Assembly (NCBI GenBank): GCA_016932755.1
Contig: JAFGCE010000033.1
Span: forward strand, 1-5,237
Origin: Candidatus Woesearchaeota archaeon
Lineage (GTDB): Archaea > Nanobdellota > Nanobdellia > Woesearchaeales > JAGWAF01
Direction of reading: 5' to 3'
DNA length: 5,237 nucleotides
Notes under the pieces: model-generated
Databases searched by the model: none
Seen by the model: the letters and a program-made list of their open reading frames with translations, nothing else
What the model was told of the DNA's origin: nothing
Shown: in pieces, positions 4,207 through 5,237 of the stretch
Numbering within the stretch: position 1 is the first letter of the stretch
Layout: the number at the start of each line of letters is the position of its first letter
Made by a program: the position numbers and the translations under genes

Positions 4207-5237
4207 ATGCTAGTTGAGTCATTTTCAGGAACAAGGGGAATTTTCAAAGAAGACTTGGGAGACAGGCTAATAAGGAATTACACCCGGGCTTATGCAGGGC
4301 TTCTAAAGAAAAAGAAAAAAAGAAAAGCTGTCATGGTAGGGATGGATACAAGACCCTCATCAGCCCACATAAAAGAAGAGATGAAGAAAGTATTTCTGGA
4401 AGAGGGGTTTGATGTTATTGATGTCGGATTCAACACAACTCCTGCGATACAGCTTGGAGTAAGGGAATTCAAAGCAGGAGGAGGTGTTGTCATAAGCGCC
4501 TCGCATAACGAGCCCGAATACAACGGCTGGAAATTCCTTTCAGAAAAAGGCTCCCTTCTTGCCCCGGAAGAAGCAGAAGAGGTAATCAGGAACAGGAAAA
4601 AGGAGATCAAGCCAAGCAACGGGCAAAGGGGAAAATCAGTTGACAAATCAACCGAACTAAGGGAGATTTATGTAAAGTTTGTTCTTGATACTGTTGGAGA
4701 AGAAGGAATTGAAGCAATAAGAAAAGCAAACCTGAAAGTTGTTGTTGACCCTAATGGAGGTGCAGCAAGAGTTGTCATAAAAGATATACTGGAAAAAACA
4801 GGTGTTGACGCTGTCTATAAGAACATGAATCTTGGGGTCTTTAACAGGCTTATTGAACCGAATGAAAAATCACTTGCTTATCTTGCGTTTTATGTTGAGG
4901 ATTTGAAGGCTGACTTGGGGGCAGGATGGGACTGCGACGGAGACAGGGTTGAGCTCGTGCTTCCAAACAAGTCAGAGTTTGTAAAAAGAAACGGAAAGAT
5001 GCTTTCAGGCCAGTACATCCTCGCTTTGCTTGTTGAGGATGTGCTTTCGGAATACAAAGGCAAACACAGGGTTGTTGTCACAAATGACGCAACATCAAAT
5101 GTTGTCACAGAGATTGCAAAAAAGCACAATGCCACAGTCACAGAAGTTGAAGTGGGGGAGATTAATGTTGTTGAAAAAATGGACGAGCTGAAAGCCCCTG
5201 TCGGAGGGGAAGGAAGCAGCTCAGGAGGGATATTCCC
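4207..5237 (+). CDS. Phosphohexomutase (phosphomannomutase / phosphoglucosamine mutase family), 3' truncated
   Basis: The frame is open to the window edge and gives about 344 of an expected 440-460 residues. Family members move phosphate between C1 and C6 of hexose phosphates, supplying Man-1-P, Glc-1-P or GlcN-1-P for nucleotide sugars and glycans. Domain 1 opens with SFSGTRGI (5-12) and holds the phosphoserine loop ISASHNEPEYNGWK (96-109), with S99 the serine expected to carry the phosphate. The metal loop is D242-C-D-G-D-R247. The sugar-selecting loop is VGGEGSSSGGIFP (332-344), close to the GGEGNGG form I recall from archaeal phosphoglucosamine mutases but apparently one residue longer. 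Domain 4, which binds the substrate phosphate, lies beyond the window. A lysine-rich KKKKKRK (34-40) is encoded by an A-rich tract. The start has a good Shine-Dalgarno and follows GNAT by 10 bp. The family is clear; the preferred sugar is not. Confidence 0.95.
   Translation, partial: MLVESFSGTRGIFKEDLGDRLIRNYTRAYAGLLKKKKKRKAVMVGMDTRPSSAHIKEEMKKVFLEEGFDVIDVGFNTTPAIQLGVREFKAGGGVVISASHNEPEYNGWKFLSEKGSLLAPEEAEEVIRNRKKEIKPSNGQRGKSVDKSTELREIYVKFVLDTVGEEGIEAIRKANLKVVVDPNGGAARVVIKDILEKTGVDAVYKNMNLGVFNRLIEPNEKSLAYLAFYVEDLKADLGAGWDCDGDRVELVLPNKSEFVKRNGKMLSGQYILALLVEDVLSEYKGKHRVVVTNDATSNVVTEIAKKHNATVTEVEVGEINVVEKMDELKAPVGGEGSSSGGIF

Noticed and set aside
4305..4327. A-rich tract with seven A in the phosphohexomutase, considered as a slippery site
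   Set aside because: The run does not fall in the X-XXY-YYZ phase needed for -1 slippage, and the zero frame continues with all the family motifs.
4290..4646. Minus-strand open frame of 118 codons
   Set aside because: It is antisense to the well-supported phosphohexomutase. Its run of phenylalanines simply mirrors the lysine-rich A tract.
1..5237. CRISPR array, insertion sequence, tRNA or rRNA
   Set aside because: No spaced direct repeats, transposase motifs, terminal repeats or recognisable structural RNA were seen, and almost all of the window is accounted for by the five genes.

Overview
The window comes from an archaeon. It encodes ABCE1 (an ATPase of archaea and eukaryotes, absent from bacteria) and a DUF99/UPF0215 protein (a mainly archaeal family). 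Its genes are preceded by TATA boxes about 25-28 bp from the inferred transcript starts, and arginine is written mostly with AGG/AGA. The DNA is moderately AT-rich and densely packed. This fits many small-genome archaea, including DPANN-type lineages, but no feature fixes the phylum.

Layout. At the left edge a TATA box and an ATG on the minus strand suggest the first five codons of a gene leaving the window. ABCE1 (101-1852, plus) follows, complete, with no Shine-Dalgarno sequence and a TATA box placed for a leaderless mRNA. It converges, with a 9-bp gap, on a RimK-like ATP-grasp ligase of unknown substrate (1862-3004, minus). That gene has its own TATA box and a Shine-Dalgarno site. Upstream of it on the same strand is a DUF99/endonuclease-dU-like protein (3048-3620). 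A 105-bp divergent intergenic region (3621-3725) separates it from a GNAT acetyltransferase (3726-4196, plus). The GNAT gene is followed after 10 bp by a phosphohexomutase (4207 to the window end, truncated at about three quarters of usual length).

How the genes relate. ABCE1 recycles ribosomes and is housekeeping. The GNAT and phosphohexomutase genes look like one operon, because the mutase Shine-Dalgarno overlaps the GNAT stop and no promoter lies between them. The DUF99 and ATP-grasp genes are co-directional but the second has its own promoter. I see no defence system, CRISPR array, insertion sequence, tRNA or rRNA, and no clear novel multi-gene system.

The parts most worth a second look are the divergent control region (a 7+7 bp inverted repeat overlapping one TATA box, a perfect 12-bp palindrome between the two TATA boxes, and an 8-codon mini-ORF ending in ATGA on the GNAT start), the consistent leaderless-type promoter spacing, and the ATP-grasp protein with an unrecognised N-terminal half.
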